Source of the DNA: Actinoplanes derwentensis
Lineage (GTDB): Bacteria > Actinomycetota > Actinomycetes > Mycobacteriales > Micromonosporaceae
NCBI RefSeq assembly: GCF_900104725.1
Contig: NZ_LT629758.1
Coordinates: forward strand, 1,612,001 to 1,676,000
Length of the DNA stretch: 64,000 bases
Reading direction: 5' to 3'
The first letter of the stretch is position 1. Each line of letters starts with the position of its first letter. Under the pieces are notes generated by a model, which saw nothing but the letters and a program-made list of their open reading frames with translations, searched no databases and was not told where the DNA came from. A program made the position numbers and the translations under genes. Shown in pieces: positions 16,053 through 25,187 of the stretch.

Positions 16053-17906
16053 TCAGATGCGGATGTCGATGTCGTTGAAGGCGACCTCTGCGGGGAGCTG
16101 GTCGGAGGTGTTCAGGACGCCCAGGACGATGCGGCCCTCGGTGAAGGGCGAGTCCTGCCAGGTTCCGAGCTTTTCGCCGTCGTGAGTGAAGGTCAGCTCG
16201 TCGCCCTCGGCGGTGACGCCGACGGTGATCGGGTCGCCCTGTGCCGCCGGTGCGGCGTAGTGGAATGTCGTCAGTTCGGTCATGTCGCTGCCGTCGTCGA
16301 GGCCGTGGGTCATCAGGCGGTAGCCGTCGGCGCAGACCGCCAAGAGGTGGCCCGCCTCCGTGTCGGATGACGCACTGAACTTGCCGAAACGCAGCCACAC
16401 CGCCGCACAGCCCTCCCCGGTCAGCAGCCGGGTCGTCACCGTGACGGTGAAGTCGCGGAAGGTCCGGCGTGGTCCGAGGCAGCGATACGGCCCGGGCGAC
16501 TTCTTCGTCACCACCAGAGCGCCGTCGAAGGAGCAGGATGCCTTGTTCGTCTTGTCCTGCACCACCCGCCAGTTCTTCTGAGCGGTCAGCGGGTCGGCGA
16601 CGGCCGACTCCCTCTCGGGCGCCTTCTCCGCCGTGCCGGAGGGGGAGACCGGCGGCTGGGAGGCCGCTCCGGAAACGCCCTGGCGGGTGTCGTCACGGTT
16701 GACCGGGATGAGGCCGGAGGCGATCCCCGCGAGCAAGGACACCGCGACGACCGCGGTGAAGGCCAGCACGACGGAGGCCGTCCGGCCGAGACCTTGCCGG
16801 GGCTTCGGCGTTTCGGCTGGCGGCCGGGCCTCGACCCATCTGGTCGTCTCCGACCCGGGAACACCGGCGGCGTGCACGGCCACCGTGGGACCGGCCTCGT
16901 CGACTGGAGCCTCGTCGACCGGGGGCTGCCGCGGATGGAACCGGGTCGTCACCGAAGCCGGGCTCGCCACGGCATGCCTGTCGTCGGCGGCCTGGGCGTC
17001 GGCCACCGCCTCGCGCAGTGCCGGCCGCTGGTTCAGTACGGACGTGGCGTCACCAGCACGTTGTGGGCCGGAGTGCAGAAGCCGGTCCAGCAGTTCCCGG
17101 GCGGTGGGCCGGTCCGCCGGGTCCTTGGCTAGGGCCTGTTCGACGAGGCCCCGCAACGATCCGGGTAACCCGTCCAGGTTCGGTGGCATGGTCATGATGC
17201 GGACCGCGACCATGTGCGGCATGTCGGCGGCGAACGGGCTGCGGCCGGTCCCGGCGTAGGCGATCACCGCGCCCCAGGCGAAGATGTCGGCGGCCGGGGT
17301 CAGGGAACGGGCGGAGTCCTCGTCGAAGCGTTCCGGGGCCATGTAGGTCACCGTGCCGACCACTTGACCGGCGCGGGTGAGCTCGGTGGCCTGCTCGACC
17401 GCGCGGGCGATCCCGAAGTCGATCACTTTCGGGCTGCCCGGGGCGAGCAGGACGTTGCCGGGTTTGAGGTCGCGGTGGATGACCCCGGCGCCGTGGATCG
17501 CGGTGAGGGCCGTCGCCACACCGATGGCCAGACCGTGCAGGTTGGGTGTGCTCAGCGGCCCCTGCTCGGCGACGACCGTGGCGAGGCTGGGGCCGTCGAC
17601 GTACTCCACGACCAGGTACGGCTGCTCATGCTCGGGGTCGGCGTCGAGGACCTCGGCGGTGCAGAACGGCGGCACGGCCTGCGCCCGCTCGACCTCGCTG
17701 CGGAACCGCTGCCGGAACTGCGGATCGTCGGCCAGCCCCGCCTTGATGACCTTCACCGCGACACGGCGGCCCTCCGGGTTCACGGCCAGATAGACCGTGC
17801 CCATGCCGCCCTCACCGAGCCGCCCGATCAGCTCGTAACGTCCCATGTGCCGTGGGTCGCCCGGCTTCAACGGACTGCCGTCCACCGGCCCGGTGGGATC
17901 GGTCAT
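16053..17906 (-). CDS. membrane serine/threonine protein kinase
   Basis: 617 residues from ATG 17906. A PknB-type kinase domain covers about 24-275: glycine loop GEGGMGTVY, Lys52, HRDLKPGN with Asp146, DFG at 163-165 and the activation loop GTVTYMAPE. A Pro/Thr-rich juxtamembrane region and one membrane helix (SVVLAFTAVVAVSLLAGIAS) follow. The external C-terminal domain of about 200 residues is a beta-sandwich-like region (DFTVTVTTRLLTGEGCAAVW; TEGRIVLGVLN). It probably senses an outside ligand. The TnpB transposon sits immediately upstream and may separate the gene from its promoter. Confidence 0.9.
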   Translation of the reverse strand: MTDPTGPVDGSPLKPGDPRHMGRYELIGRLGEGGMGTVYLAVNPEGRRVAVKVIKAGLADDPQFRQRFRSEVERAQAVPPFCTAEVLDADPEHEQPYLVVEYVDGPSLATVVAEQGPLSTPNLHGLAIGVATALTAIHGAGVIHRDLKPGNVLLAPGSPKVIDFGIARAVEQATELTRAGQVVGTVTYMAPERFDEDSARSLTPAADIFAWGAVIAYAGTGRSPFAADMPHMVAVRIMTMPPNLDGLPGSLRGLVEQALAKDPADRPTARELLDRLLHSGPQRAGDATSVLNQRPALREAVADAQAADDRHAVASPASVTTRFHPRQPPVDEAPVDEAGPTVAVHAAGVPGSETTRWVEARPPAETPKPRQGLGRTASVVLAFTAVVAVSLLAGIASGLIPVNRDDTRQGVSGAASQPPVSPSGTAEKAPERESAVADPLTAQKNWRVVQDKTNKASCSFDGALVVTKKSPGPYRCLGPRRTFRDFTVTVTTRLLTGEGCAAVWLRFGKFSASSDTEAGHLLAVCADGYRLMTHGLDDGSDMTELTTFHYAAPAAQGDPITVGVTAEGDELTFTHDGEKLGTWQDSPFTEGRIVLGVLNTSDQLPAEVAFNDIDIRI

Positions 17907-19283
17907 CAGATTCCTTTCGTGGACAATCCGGCCTTCGGGCCGGGGAGGAAACGGAGTGCCCTGCGGTGCAAGTCGGGGATAGTCGAGGCGGGTCGGCGTG
18001 TGCGCCGGATCCCCCGCAGGACCACTATCGGACAGGCGTGCTATCTAATGTGGATGAGCACCCTCGTGAAGCGGGCGTACAAGTTCCGCTTCTATCCGAC
18101 GTCCGAGCAGGCCGACCTGCTGGTGCGGACGTTCGGGTGTGTGCGCAAGGTCTACAACCTGGCACTGGAAGCCCGTACCGCTGCCTGGTCCGAGCGCCAC
18201 GAACGGGTGAACTACGCGGCGACCAGTGCGATGTTGACGGTGTGGAAGAAGTCGGAGGAGTCGGCGTTTCTGAACGAGGTTTCGTGTGTGCCGTTGCAGC
18301 AGTGTCTGCGGCATCTGCAGGGCGGGTTCGTGGCGTTTTGGGAGAAGCGGGCTCGTTATCCGCGGTTCAAGTCCAAACGCCGGTCGAAGGCGTCGGCGGA
18401 GTTCACCGCCTCGGCCTTCCGCTGGCGTGACGGTGAACTGACCCTGGCCAAGATGACCACACCTCTGAAAATCGTGTGGTCGCGGCCGGTGCCGCAAGCG
18501 TGTACGCCGTCGACCGTGACGGTGTCGCGCGACAGCGCTGGTCGCTGGTTCGTGTCGCTGCTGTTCGACGACACCATCGCCACCCTGCCCGCCACCGACA
18601 CGGCGGTCGCGATTGATGTCGGCCTGAACCATCTGATCACCCTGTCGACCGGGGAGAAGATCGACAATCCCCGCCACGAACGCGCCGACCGTAAGAGACT
18701 GGCCCGCGCGCAGCGTGTGCTGGCCCGTAAGGAGAAAGGTTCCAGGAATCGGGACAAGGCCCGGCTCAAGGTCGCCCGGATCCATGCCCGGACCGCTGAC
18801 CGGCGGCGTGACCATCTGCATCAGCTGACGACTCGACTCGTGCGTGAGACACAAACGCTCGTGATCGAGGACCTGCCCGTCCGCAACATGGTCAAAAACC
18901 ACCGTCTGGCCAGGAGCATCTCCGACGCAGCCTGGTCGCTGTTCCGGGAACTGCTGACCTACAAATGCAGCTGGTATGGGCGGGACCTGGTCGTGATCGA
19001 CCGCTGGTACCCGTCGACGAAACTCTGCTCGCACTGCGGGCACCTCATGGACAAGCTGCCGCTGGACGTACGAACGTGGGCATGCCCCGGATGCGGTGTC
19101 AGCCACGACCGCGACGTCAACGCGGCGAGAAACATTTTGGCCGCCGGGCTGGCGGTTGCTGCCTGTGGAGCTGGTGTAAGACCTCAACGGGGAAACCTCC
19201 GTGCGGGGCGGCAGGCTGTGAATCAGGAAACCCGGCGGGCGACCGCCGGAATCCCCGCCCCTTGAAGGCGGGGAGGATGTCAA
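17907..19283 (+). mobile_element. IS200/IS605-type element carrying only TnpB
   Basis: The element lies between two minus-strand genes. The right end is defined by two hairpins (19232-19249; 19253-19273, CCCCGCC/GGCGGGG) followed by GGATGTCAA, the usual form of such ends. The left boundary is not exactly visible; a hairpin CCGGCC-TTCG-GGCCGG at 17928-17943 probably belongs to it. No TnpA (Y1 transposase) is present, so it depends on another element for mobility. It abuts the antiporter stop codon on one side and the kinase start on the other. Confidence 0.75.
18048..19265 (+). CDS. tnpB: TnpB RNA-guided nuclease (RuvC type)
   Basis: 405 residues from ATG 18048 (ATG 18054 possible). N-terminal wedge region YKFRFYPTSEQADLLVRTFG. 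All RuvC residues are present: Asp190 (AIDVGLN), Glu274 (VIEDLPV), and Asp354/356 in HDRDVNAARN. The zinc finger has Cys327, Cys330, Cys346 and Cys349. Length and residue spacing are close to ISDra2 TnpB. So it is likely an active guide-RNA-dependent DNA nuclease. Its 3' end and the adjoining right end would form the guide RNA. Confidence 0.92.
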   Translation: MWMSTLVKRAYKFRFYPTSEQADLLVRTFGCVRKVYNLALEARTAAWSERHERVNYAATSAMLTVWKKSEESAFLNEVSCVPLQQCLRHLQGGFVAFWEKRARYPRFKSKRRSKASAEFTASAFRWRDGELTLAKMTTPLKIVWSRPVPQACTPSTVTVSRDSAGRWFVSLLFDDTIATLPATDTAVAIDVGLNHLITLSTGEKIDNPRHERADRKRLARAQRVLARKEKGSRNRDKARLKVARIHARTADRRRDHLHQLTTRLVRETQTLVIEDLPVRNMVKNHRLARSISDAAWSLFRELLTYKCSWYGRDLVVIDRWYPSTKLCSHCGHLMDKLPLDVRTWACPGCGVSHDRDVNAARNILAAGLAVAACGAGVRPQRGNLRAGRQAVNQETRRATAGIPAP

Positions 19284-19303
19284 GCGCTGTTCACCTGTGT
19301 CGC
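19150..19303 (+). ncRNA. putative omega RNA (reRNA) with guide from antiporter 3' end
   Basis: In IS605-type elements the guide RNA overlaps the tnpB 3' end and runs past the right end into flanking DNA. Here the scaffold would include hairpins 19232-19249 and 19253-19273. The guide would begin after GATGTCAA at about 19284 (GCGCTGTTCACCTGTGTCGC), which are the last codons of the antiporter gene read on the other strand. The 5' boundary is a guess. Confidence 0.45.
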
Positions 19304-21265
19304 TTCCTGATTCGCTGTCCCCAGCCGGGGCGCCCACGTGGCCGGGGCCTCATCGGCCCCACCGTCGGCAAGGACCACGACATTAGCGCCTGCCGTCGAG
19401 TCCGCCGCCACGACCATCGCCCCGTCCGGTCCGCCGTCTCCCCGTCCCTCCCGGACGGTCAGGCCGTGCCGGCGCAGTTCCCGCACGGTCGTCACCAGAC
19501 GGCGGGCGACCGGCGGTTCCGCGTCGACGACCAGCGTGACCTGGTAGGCCGCCGCCAGCTCTGCGGCCGTTCGCAGCACGGCGTCCGCCCGGGTGGCGCC
19601 GAGACGGGCGATCACGACACCGGCCGGCGCCGGGAGAGCCGCGACGAGGGTGATGACCGTGCCGGTCAGCGGCGTGCCACCCGGCTGCCCGTCGGCCATC
19701 ACGACCAGGTCGGGTTCCCCCGAGCGGACGATGTCGGCTAGGTCGTCGGCGGGATTGCTGCTGAACCGGGCCACCACCGGCACGTCCGGGCCGTTCCCGG
19801 CGCGTGCCGCCAGAGCGGTCAGTTCGGTCATCGCCTGGTTCATCTCCAGCAGGCCGTTGCCGATCTCCAGCGGGGCGGCCGGGTACGGCACCAACCGGGC
19901 CAGTGCGAGAGTCGCCGGCCGGCGGGACCGGACCAGCGCGGTCGCCAGGTCCAGGACCGCTGCGGCGCGGGCCTCCGCGTCCGGCACCACCACCAGCGCC
20001 TTGTACCCGGCGGTGCCGCGCAGTGCCGCCCGTTCCGCTTCGGCGACGTCACGGTCGGCGATGCGCCTCGGGTAGATCCACCCGAGCAGCGGGCCGGCCA
20101 TCATGGTGGTGACCAGGGCCATCACCACCATCATCGAGAAGATCTGCTGGTCGATGATGGCCAGTTGCAACCCGACGGACAGGATGACGATCTCGGTCAG
20201 GCCGCGGGTGTTCATCAGCGTCGCCAGAGCGCCGGCCTGCCGTGCCCCGACCCGGTTCAGCCTGGCTCCGGCGTACGCGCCGATGAACTTTCCGCTGATC
20301 GCCACGAGCAGGATCAGCGCCAGTTCCAGCAGTGCGCTGCCGTCGACGGTGGAGAGGTCGACCTGCAGGCCGGCGACCACGAAGAACACCGGTAGCAGCA
20401 GGAGCACACTGACCTGTTCCAGACGTTCGAGGATCTCGTGGCGCAGCGCCTCACCACCGGCCCGCGGCATCACCGCCCCGAACACGAACGCGCCGAAGAT
20501 GGCGTGCAGACCCATGATCTCGGTGAGGTAGCAGGAGATCATCAGCCCGGCGAGGATCACGGCCAGGACGTCGGGGGTGAGCCGCCCGGCACGCTCGCGG
20601 GCCACCACCAGGCGCCGCAGCAGCGGCCGGACCCAGCGGAACATCACGACCAGGAACGGGATGATGCCGAGCACCTGCCAGGGCAGGCCGCCGTCGGCGG
20701 TGCCGACCGCCACGACCACCGCCAGCAGGGACCAGGCGATCACGTCGTCGACCGCCGCACTGGCCAGGGCCAGGCCGCCGACCTCGGTGCGGATCAGGCC
20801 CCGGTCGGCGACGATTCTGGCCAGCACCGGGAACGCGGTGACCGCCATGGCCGCACCGAGGAACAGGGTGAACGGCAGGATGTCGGTGACGTCGTGGCGT
20901 CCGGCCAGCCACAGCGCCAGCACGGCGCCGAGCCCGAGCGGTGCCAGGATCGAGCCGATCGAGACGCTGACCGCGATCCGCTGCCGGCCGCGGACCAGGG
21001 TCTGGTCCAGCTCGTAGCCGACGATGAACATGAACAGCACCAGGCCGACGTTGGCCAGTCCGGCCAGTGCGGGACGGACGTCGGCCGGGAACAGCCGGTC
21101 ACTGACCAGGGTGCCGAAGATGCTCGGCCCGATCAGGATGCCGGCGATGATCTCGCCGATGACCGGCGGCTGGCCGATCTTGCGGGCCAGCGCGCCCAGG
21201 GCCCGCGCCAGCACGATGATGACCGCCAGGCCGAGCAGCAGCTGACCCACCGCGTGTGAGGTCAC
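19280..21265 (-). CDS. monovalent cation:proton antiporter (CPA2-type) with USP-like tail
   Basis: 661 residues from GTG 21265, which overlaps the kinase stop by four bases. Residues 1-390 form the Na+/H+ exchanger domain with about 12 membrane helices (QPPVIGEIIAGILIGPSIFG; AFPVLARIVADRGL; ASAAVDDVIAWSLLAVVVAV, carrying the paired acidic residues of this family). Residues about 430-640 form a cytoplasmic universal-stress-protein-like region (YKALVVVPDAEARAAAVLDL). It probably exports Na+ or K+ under control of the co-transcribed kinase/FHA proteins. The stop codon (19280-19282) lies inside the last bases of the TnpB right end, so the insertion may have set the C-terminus. Confidence 0.88.
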   Translation of the reverse strand: MTSHAVGQLLLGLAVIIVLARALGALARKIGQPPVIGEIIAGILIGPSIFGTLVSDRLFPADVRPALAGLANVGLVLFMFIVGYELDQTLVRGRQRIAVSVSIGSILAPLGLGAVLALWLAGRHDVTDILPFTLFLGAAMAVTAFPVLARIVADRGLIRTEVGGLALASAAVDDVIAWSLLAVVVAVGTADGGLPWQVLGIIPFLVVMFRWVRPLLRRLVVARERAGRLTPDVLAVILAGLMISCYLTEIMGLHAIFGAFVFGAVMPRAGGEALRHEILERLEQVSVLLLLPVFFVVAGLQVDLSTVDGSALLELALILLVAISGKFIGAYAGARLNRVGARQAGALATLMNTRGLTEIVILSVGLQLAIIDQQIFSMMVVMALVTTMMAGPLLGWIYPRRIADRDVAEAERAALRGTAGYKALVVVPDAEARAAAVLDLATALVRSRRPATLALARLVPYPAAPLEIGNGLLEMNQAMTELTALAARAGNGPDVPVVARFSSNPADDLADIVRSGEPDLVVMADGQPGGTPLTGTVITLVAALPAPAGVVIARLGATRADAVLRTAAELAAAYQVTLVVDAEPPVARRLVTTVRELRRHGLTVREGRGDGGPDGAMVVAADSTAGANVVVLADGGADEAPATWAPRLGTANQEATQVNSA

Positions 21266-22053
21266 GGCTGGATCCCGTCGATGCGGTCGGCGAGGGTGGC
21301 GGCGTCCGGCCGCTGGTCCGCCGGGCCGAGGCACTCCCGTACCAGGTCGGCGACCGGTCCGGGCAGGCTGTCGCTGACCCGTGGGGTGGTGGACAGCACG
21401 CGGCGCAGGGCGAGCAGGCCGTCGGACTCGGGCAGATCCCCGTAGACGCCGGTCCCGGTCGTCACCCGGTGCAGCACGACACCCAGTGACCACACGTCGC
21501 CGGCCGGACCCGGGGCACCGCCCAGCAGCAGGGCCGGGTCGACGTACTCGATCGCGTCGAGACCACCCATCCCGGTGACCGTGACCCCCGCGGCGAACAC
21601 CTGGGACAGCCCCAGGTCGGAGAGCCTGCCGCCGTCCGGATGAAGCAGCACGTTGCCCGGTTTGATGTCGCGGTGCGCGATGCCCGCCGCGTGCAGGGCC
21701 GCGGCGGCCCGCGCGGCAGCGGCCAGCGCCCGTAGACCCTGGACCGTGGTGTACGGCTCGGCCGGGTCGGCGAGTGACCCGGCGGGCAGGTACTCCATCG
21801 AGTAGAAGAAGACGCCGTCCTGCTGTCCCGCGTCGATCGGGGTCACCAGGTACGGGGAGCGCACCGCCGCGAACGCGGCCAGCTCCCGGGTGGCCCGGCG
21901 GAACGCCACGTCGCTGGACTCGGCGTGCAGCACCTTGACGGCGACGAACTCGACGTCCACCGGCAGCCGGCGCGGGCGCCGGGCTAGAAAGAAGTGCCCG
22001 TGGTTGCCGGAGCCGAGCGGTCGGATGAAGTCGTAGTCTGCGATTCCCTGCAC
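21262..22053 (-). CDS. serine/threonine protein kinase (soluble, short)
   Basis: 263 residues from GTG 22053, essentially a kinase domain with no membrane helix. Lys40 (FVAVKVLH), catalytic HRDIKPGNVLL with Asp129, and the metal-binding triplet is DLG (Asp146) instead of DFG. The activation loop is GGLDAIEYVDPALLLGG. It sits between the FHA gene and the antiporter, overlapping the antiporter start by four bases. The neighbouring FHA protein is the natural phospho-reader of its product. Targets are unknown. Confidence 0.85.
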   Translation of the reverse strand: MQGIADYDFIRPLGSGNHGHFFLARRPRRLPVDVEFVAVKVLHAESSDVAFRRATRELAAFAAVRSPYLVTPIDAGQQDGVFFYSMEYLPAGSLADPAEPYTTVQGLRALAAAARAAAALHAAGIAHRDIKPGNVLLHPDGGRLSDLGLSQVFAAGVTVTGMGGLDAIEYVDPALLLGGAPGPAGDVWSLGVVLHRVTTGTGVYGDLPESDGLLALRRVLSTTPRVSDSLPGPVADLVRECLGPADQRPDAATLADRIDGIQP

Positions 22054-22072
22054 CTGTTGATGTCCCTCACGT

Positions 22073-23140
22073 CTACGTGTTGCGGTGAGACTCGTAGCGG
22101 AACCATCGCGGTCCCATGTCGATCCGGGTGCCCGGGGTGATCACGGCGGGCACGCCGGGGGTGAGCTGTTCGGGCCCGGCGGCGCCGGGGCGGTGCAGCA
22201 AGGTGCCGTTCGCCGAGTTCAGGTCCACCACGGCGACGTGCCACCCGGTGAGCCGCACCCGCACGTGGCGGCGGGACACGCCGCTGGCCGGGCCGGTGAT
22301 CCGCATCGGGTTGGCCCGCTGCGCGGCGACGTCGTCGTCGGTGTCGGGCTCCCGGCCCACCACGTAGTCGGTGTCCAGGCGCAGCGTGCTGCCGTCGTCG
22401 AGCAGCAGCACCCCCAGCGGCGGCCGCGGCCCGAGCCGGGACACCTGGGTCAGTTGGGCCATCGAGATGCCGCAGATCTGGCAGTACCGCTGATCCGGGT
22501 CGTTGAAGTGGTCGTCGCGGCAGTACACCCCTTCGACCAGGGCCTGGGTAGCGGGCGGCGGTTCGGGGGCGGGACCGGGATCGGGAGCATATCCGGGCAG
22601 CAGGAGGACTGCCTCGAACGGAACCGCCCGGTCGGGCCGGCGGGCCGGCATCACGGCCCGGCCGGCGGGGGCCACCGGCTGGTCCATCGGCGTCACCGGC
22701 TGTGCCGGCTGTGCCTCGAGGCCGGCGCCGCTGACCACCCCGGCTTCGAGAGAGGTCCGCGGATCCGGCGCCCCACTGCCCGGCAGACTGAGCCGTAACG
22801 TCGACAACGGGCCGTCGATCGTCCGGAACTGCAGCATCGGCCCCTGCAACTCGACCGTGCCCTGCCTGCCGTCCGCCACAGCGGCCGCGCTCCCGCGTAC
22901 CAGAACGGCGGGGTTCTCACCCAGAGCGGCGACCGCGCAATCCGGACCATCGCCGCCGAGCCGACCGGCCAGCCGCGCGATCAGCACCGAGCCGTCGGCG
23001 CCCTCGGCCTCGGCGGCGACCTCCCGGACGAGCGCCAGCAGAGCGTCGGTCTGGGCGCCGCCGTCCGCGCAGACCGCGAGCAGCGGGCCGGTCCGGATGA
23101 CCAGCCCGGCGCCCGGCAGTGGTTGTACCCGCATGCTCAC
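22073..23140 (-). CDS. FHA-domain protein with central Cys motif
   Basis: About 355 residues from GTG 23140 (GGAGG five bases upstream; ATG 23134 is the alternative), overlapping the membrane-protein stop. Residues 1-125 resemble a PP2C-like or sensing fold (GAGLVIRTGPLLAVCADGGA, then QTDALLALVRE). A Pro-rich linker follows, then a short Cys motif (GVYCRDDHFNDPDQRYCQIC) that may bind zinc. The FHA domain is at about 245-350 (YVVGREPD, SGVSRRHVRV, NSANGTLL). FHA domains bind phosphothreonine, so it probably docks the adjacent kinase's substrates. Confidence 0.85.
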   Translation of the reverse strand: MSMRVQPLPGAGLVIRTGPLLAVCADGGAQTDALLALVREVAAEAEGADGSVLIARLAGRLGGDGPDCAVAALGENPAVLVRGSAAAVADGRQGTVELQGPMLQFRTIDGPLSTLRLSLPGSGAPDPRTSLEAGVVSGAGLEAQPAQPVTPMDQPVAPAGRAVMPARRPDRAVPFEAVLLLPGYAPDPGPAPEPPPATQALVEGVYCRDDHFNDPDQRYCQICGISMAQLTQVSRLGPRPPLGVLLLDDGSTLRLDTDYVVGREPDTDDDVAAQRANPMRITGPASGVSRRHVRVRLTGWHVAVVDLNSANGTLLHRPGAAGPEQLTPGVPAVITPGTRIDMGPRWFRYESHRNT

Positions 23141-23556
23141 ACCAGCCTCCCGCCCCGGAACCGCCAGCGCAGGAACGGCACCCGCATCGGCCCGTTCGCG
23201 GCAAGCCAGACCGCCACCCAGACCACCCCGAAGTGCGTGGCGAAGGCCCATCCCGCAGGCGCCGCCCCGATCAGCGGAACCGCACCGGCCTTCAGCAGGA
23301 TCCAGAGCAGCAGCCCTTCCGGTACGCCGGTGAGCAGTCCGAACAGCGTCGGCCAATCTTTCTCCCAGCGGAACTGCATCAGCAGGTGGTACAGCAGCTC
23401 CCAGCCGACGCCGATCACCGCGACCGCCGCCAGCACCACGAACGCGTCCCGATGGCTCAGGGGCAGCAGCGGGACCAGGACGAGGGTGATCAGTGAGCCG
23501 ACCAGCGCGATCAGGAAGAACCTGGTCTGGATGCGGCCGATCAGGATCGGGACCAT
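23137..23556 (-). CDS. small polytopic membrane protein
   Basis: 139 residues from ATG 23556 with four predicted membrane helices (RFFLIALVGSLITLVLVPLL; FVVLAAVAVIGVGWELLYHL; GLLLWILLKAGAVPLIG; HFGVVWVAVWLAANG). No family recognised. It overlaps the FAD-protein gene by 16 bases upstream and the FHA gene by four bases downstream, so it belongs to the same operon. Confidence 0.75.
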   Translation of the reverse strand: MVPILIGRIQTRFFLIALVGSLITLVLVPLLPLSHRDAFVVLAAVAVIGVGWELLYHLLMQFRWEKDWPTLFGLLTGVPEGLLLWILLKAGAVPLIGAAPAGWAFATHFGVVWVAVWLAANGPMRVPFLRWRFRGGRLV

Positions 23557-25091
23557 GCGGCACTTCCTTCCACCGGCCGGTTGAGGCTCCAGCGAATCCA
23601 CTGGGCGGTCGAGCGCAGCGGCCCGAGCCGGGGTGCCCAGCCGCGCCGGGCCAGGTCGTCGGCGATCTCCTGCGCCGCCACCTGCAGTCCGAGGAACGTG
23701 TCGACGCCGGGGAAGTAGCCGCCGAGGGTCGCGGTTCCGGAGGCGTACAGGGCGCCGTCGCCGTTGGCCGTGCCCTTGACCTCGAACGTCCGCTCGACCT
23801 CGAGGCGGCCCAGCGGGTTGCGCCCGGCTCCACCGTTGGTGAGCAGATCGTTGAGCAGCCGGTGGTCGGCGATGTCGGCTTCCAGCCCGGTGCAGTCGAT
23901 GATGAAGTCGGAAGCGATCCGCTGCACGCCGTCGTCGCGCTGCACGATGCTGGTCAGCCGGTTGCCCGGCTGCACCTGTTCGACCAGGCCCCGGTAGGCG
24001 CGGTACCAGCCGCCGTCCCGTCCGGCCTGCATCTGCTGCTGCCACCGGCGCCGTTTCGGGGTGTTGGTGCCGCCCATGCGCCGGTACTCGGCGGCCCGCT
24101 CCTCGCCGTCCAGCTTCCGCATCTTCGCCTTGAGCTGCCCGCCCCACACCGACTTCGGATAGTTGAAGCCCTGGTAGGCGAACCCGTGCCCGCCCTTACG
24201 CCGCGACCAGCGGTGCGGGCCGTGCGAGCCGGTCACGAACGTCCGGAAGACGTGCTCGATCTCGGTCCGCAGACCGAATTTCTCGCGGTCGTCCATCAGC
24301 CGCTGCAGCACCCGCGACGCGACGATCCCGCCGCCGCGCACCATCACGGTGCCGGGCGTGGTCTTCAGGTACTCGTACACGTGCTCGTGCGGCTCGTAGG
24401 CGTTGACCACGTGGTGGAAGTCGCCGTGTGTCTCCCGGAACGCCTGCAGGTCGGGCAGGAACTTCAGCCCCGGATAGCCGACGGCGATGTGCACGAACCG
24501 AGACCGGTAGGCGACACGTTTGGTCGCGGTGGTCCCGGCCGGCGGGGTGAGGATGGTGAAGTAGCCGCCGCCGGCCCGGCGGCGGACCATCCGGACCACA
24601 CCCTTGACGAGCATCTCCGGGTACGCGATCCGCGCCGACTCCCGTTGCAGGCTGGCGAACACCGCCCCGGCCCGTGGGGTCCAGTAGTCGGCGAAGATCG
24701 GCTCACCGAGCACGTGCAGTAGCGGCCGGAGACTGCGGTCCTGCCAGGCCTCCGACAGCGCGTACGACGGAAAGCCCCAGATGTTGTCCGGCCGCGACGA
24801 GGAATCCGACCGGATCCGCTCCGGCACCGGAATCTGCGACACCCGGGTCAGATACTGATAGGTCTGCCACGGATGGTCGATGTTCGACAGCACGGCGATC
24901 TGGTCCGTCGGCACCCCGGCGATTCGCAGGTAGTCGACGGTGACGAACGACCCGATCCCACCGCCGACGGTGACGAACGGTATGTCGCGCACCTCGATGC
25001 CCGACTCCTGAACCATCGCGTCCGTCCACAGGGGACCTTCCAGGAGCCGCGGTGTCAGCTCCCCGGGCATGCCGGTGTCTCTGGATTCCAT
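23541..25091 (-). CDS. FAD/NAD(P)-binding oxidoreductase-like protein
   Basis: 516 residues from ATG 25091. Near the N-terminus is a Rossmann motif (FVTVGGGIGSFVTVDYLRIA), and near residue 215 AYRSRFVHIAVGYPGLKFLP, then VMVRGGGIVASRVLQRLMDD as a second dinucleotide fold, and FIIDCTGLEADIADHRLL with the ATG/CTGL motif of flavoprotein monooxygenase-like enzymes. It is the first gene of the five-gene operon ending with the antiporter. Its place upstream of an FHA-kinase module suggests redox sensing rather than a catabolic role (inferred). Confidence 0.75.
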   Translation of the reverse strand: MESRDTGMPGELTPRLLEGPLWTDAMVQESGIEVRDIPFVTVGGGIGSFVTVDYLRIAGVPTDQIAVLSNIDHPWQTYQYLTRVSQIPVPERIRSDSSSRPDNIWGFPSYALSEAWQDRSLRPLLHVLGEPIFADYWTPRAGAVFASLQRESARIAYPEMLVKGVVRMVRRRAGGGYFTILTPPAGTTATKRVAYRSRFVHIAVGYPGLKFLPDLQAFRETHGDFHHVVNAYEPHEHVYEYLKTTPGTVMVRGGGIVASRVLQRLMDDREKFGLRTEIEHVFRTFVTGSHGPHRWSRRKGGHGFAYQGFNYPKSVWGGQLKAKMRKLDGEERAAEYRRMGGTNTPKRRRWQQQMQAGRDGGWYRAYRGLVEQVQPGNRLTSIVQRDDGVQRIASDFIIDCTGLEADIADHRLLNDLLTNGGAGRNPLGRLEVERTFEVKGTANGDGALYASGTATLGGYFPGVDTFLGLQVAAQEIADDLARRGWAPRLGPLRSTAQWIRWSLNRPVEGSAAWSRS

Positions 25092-25187
25092 TGGTGTTCT
25101 TTCCCATCGACACATTTACCTGTCGCTCGACGGGCACATGATTACCACAGCCCAGCAAAGTCCCGGCGCCCGCGTGGCGCCGGCCCG

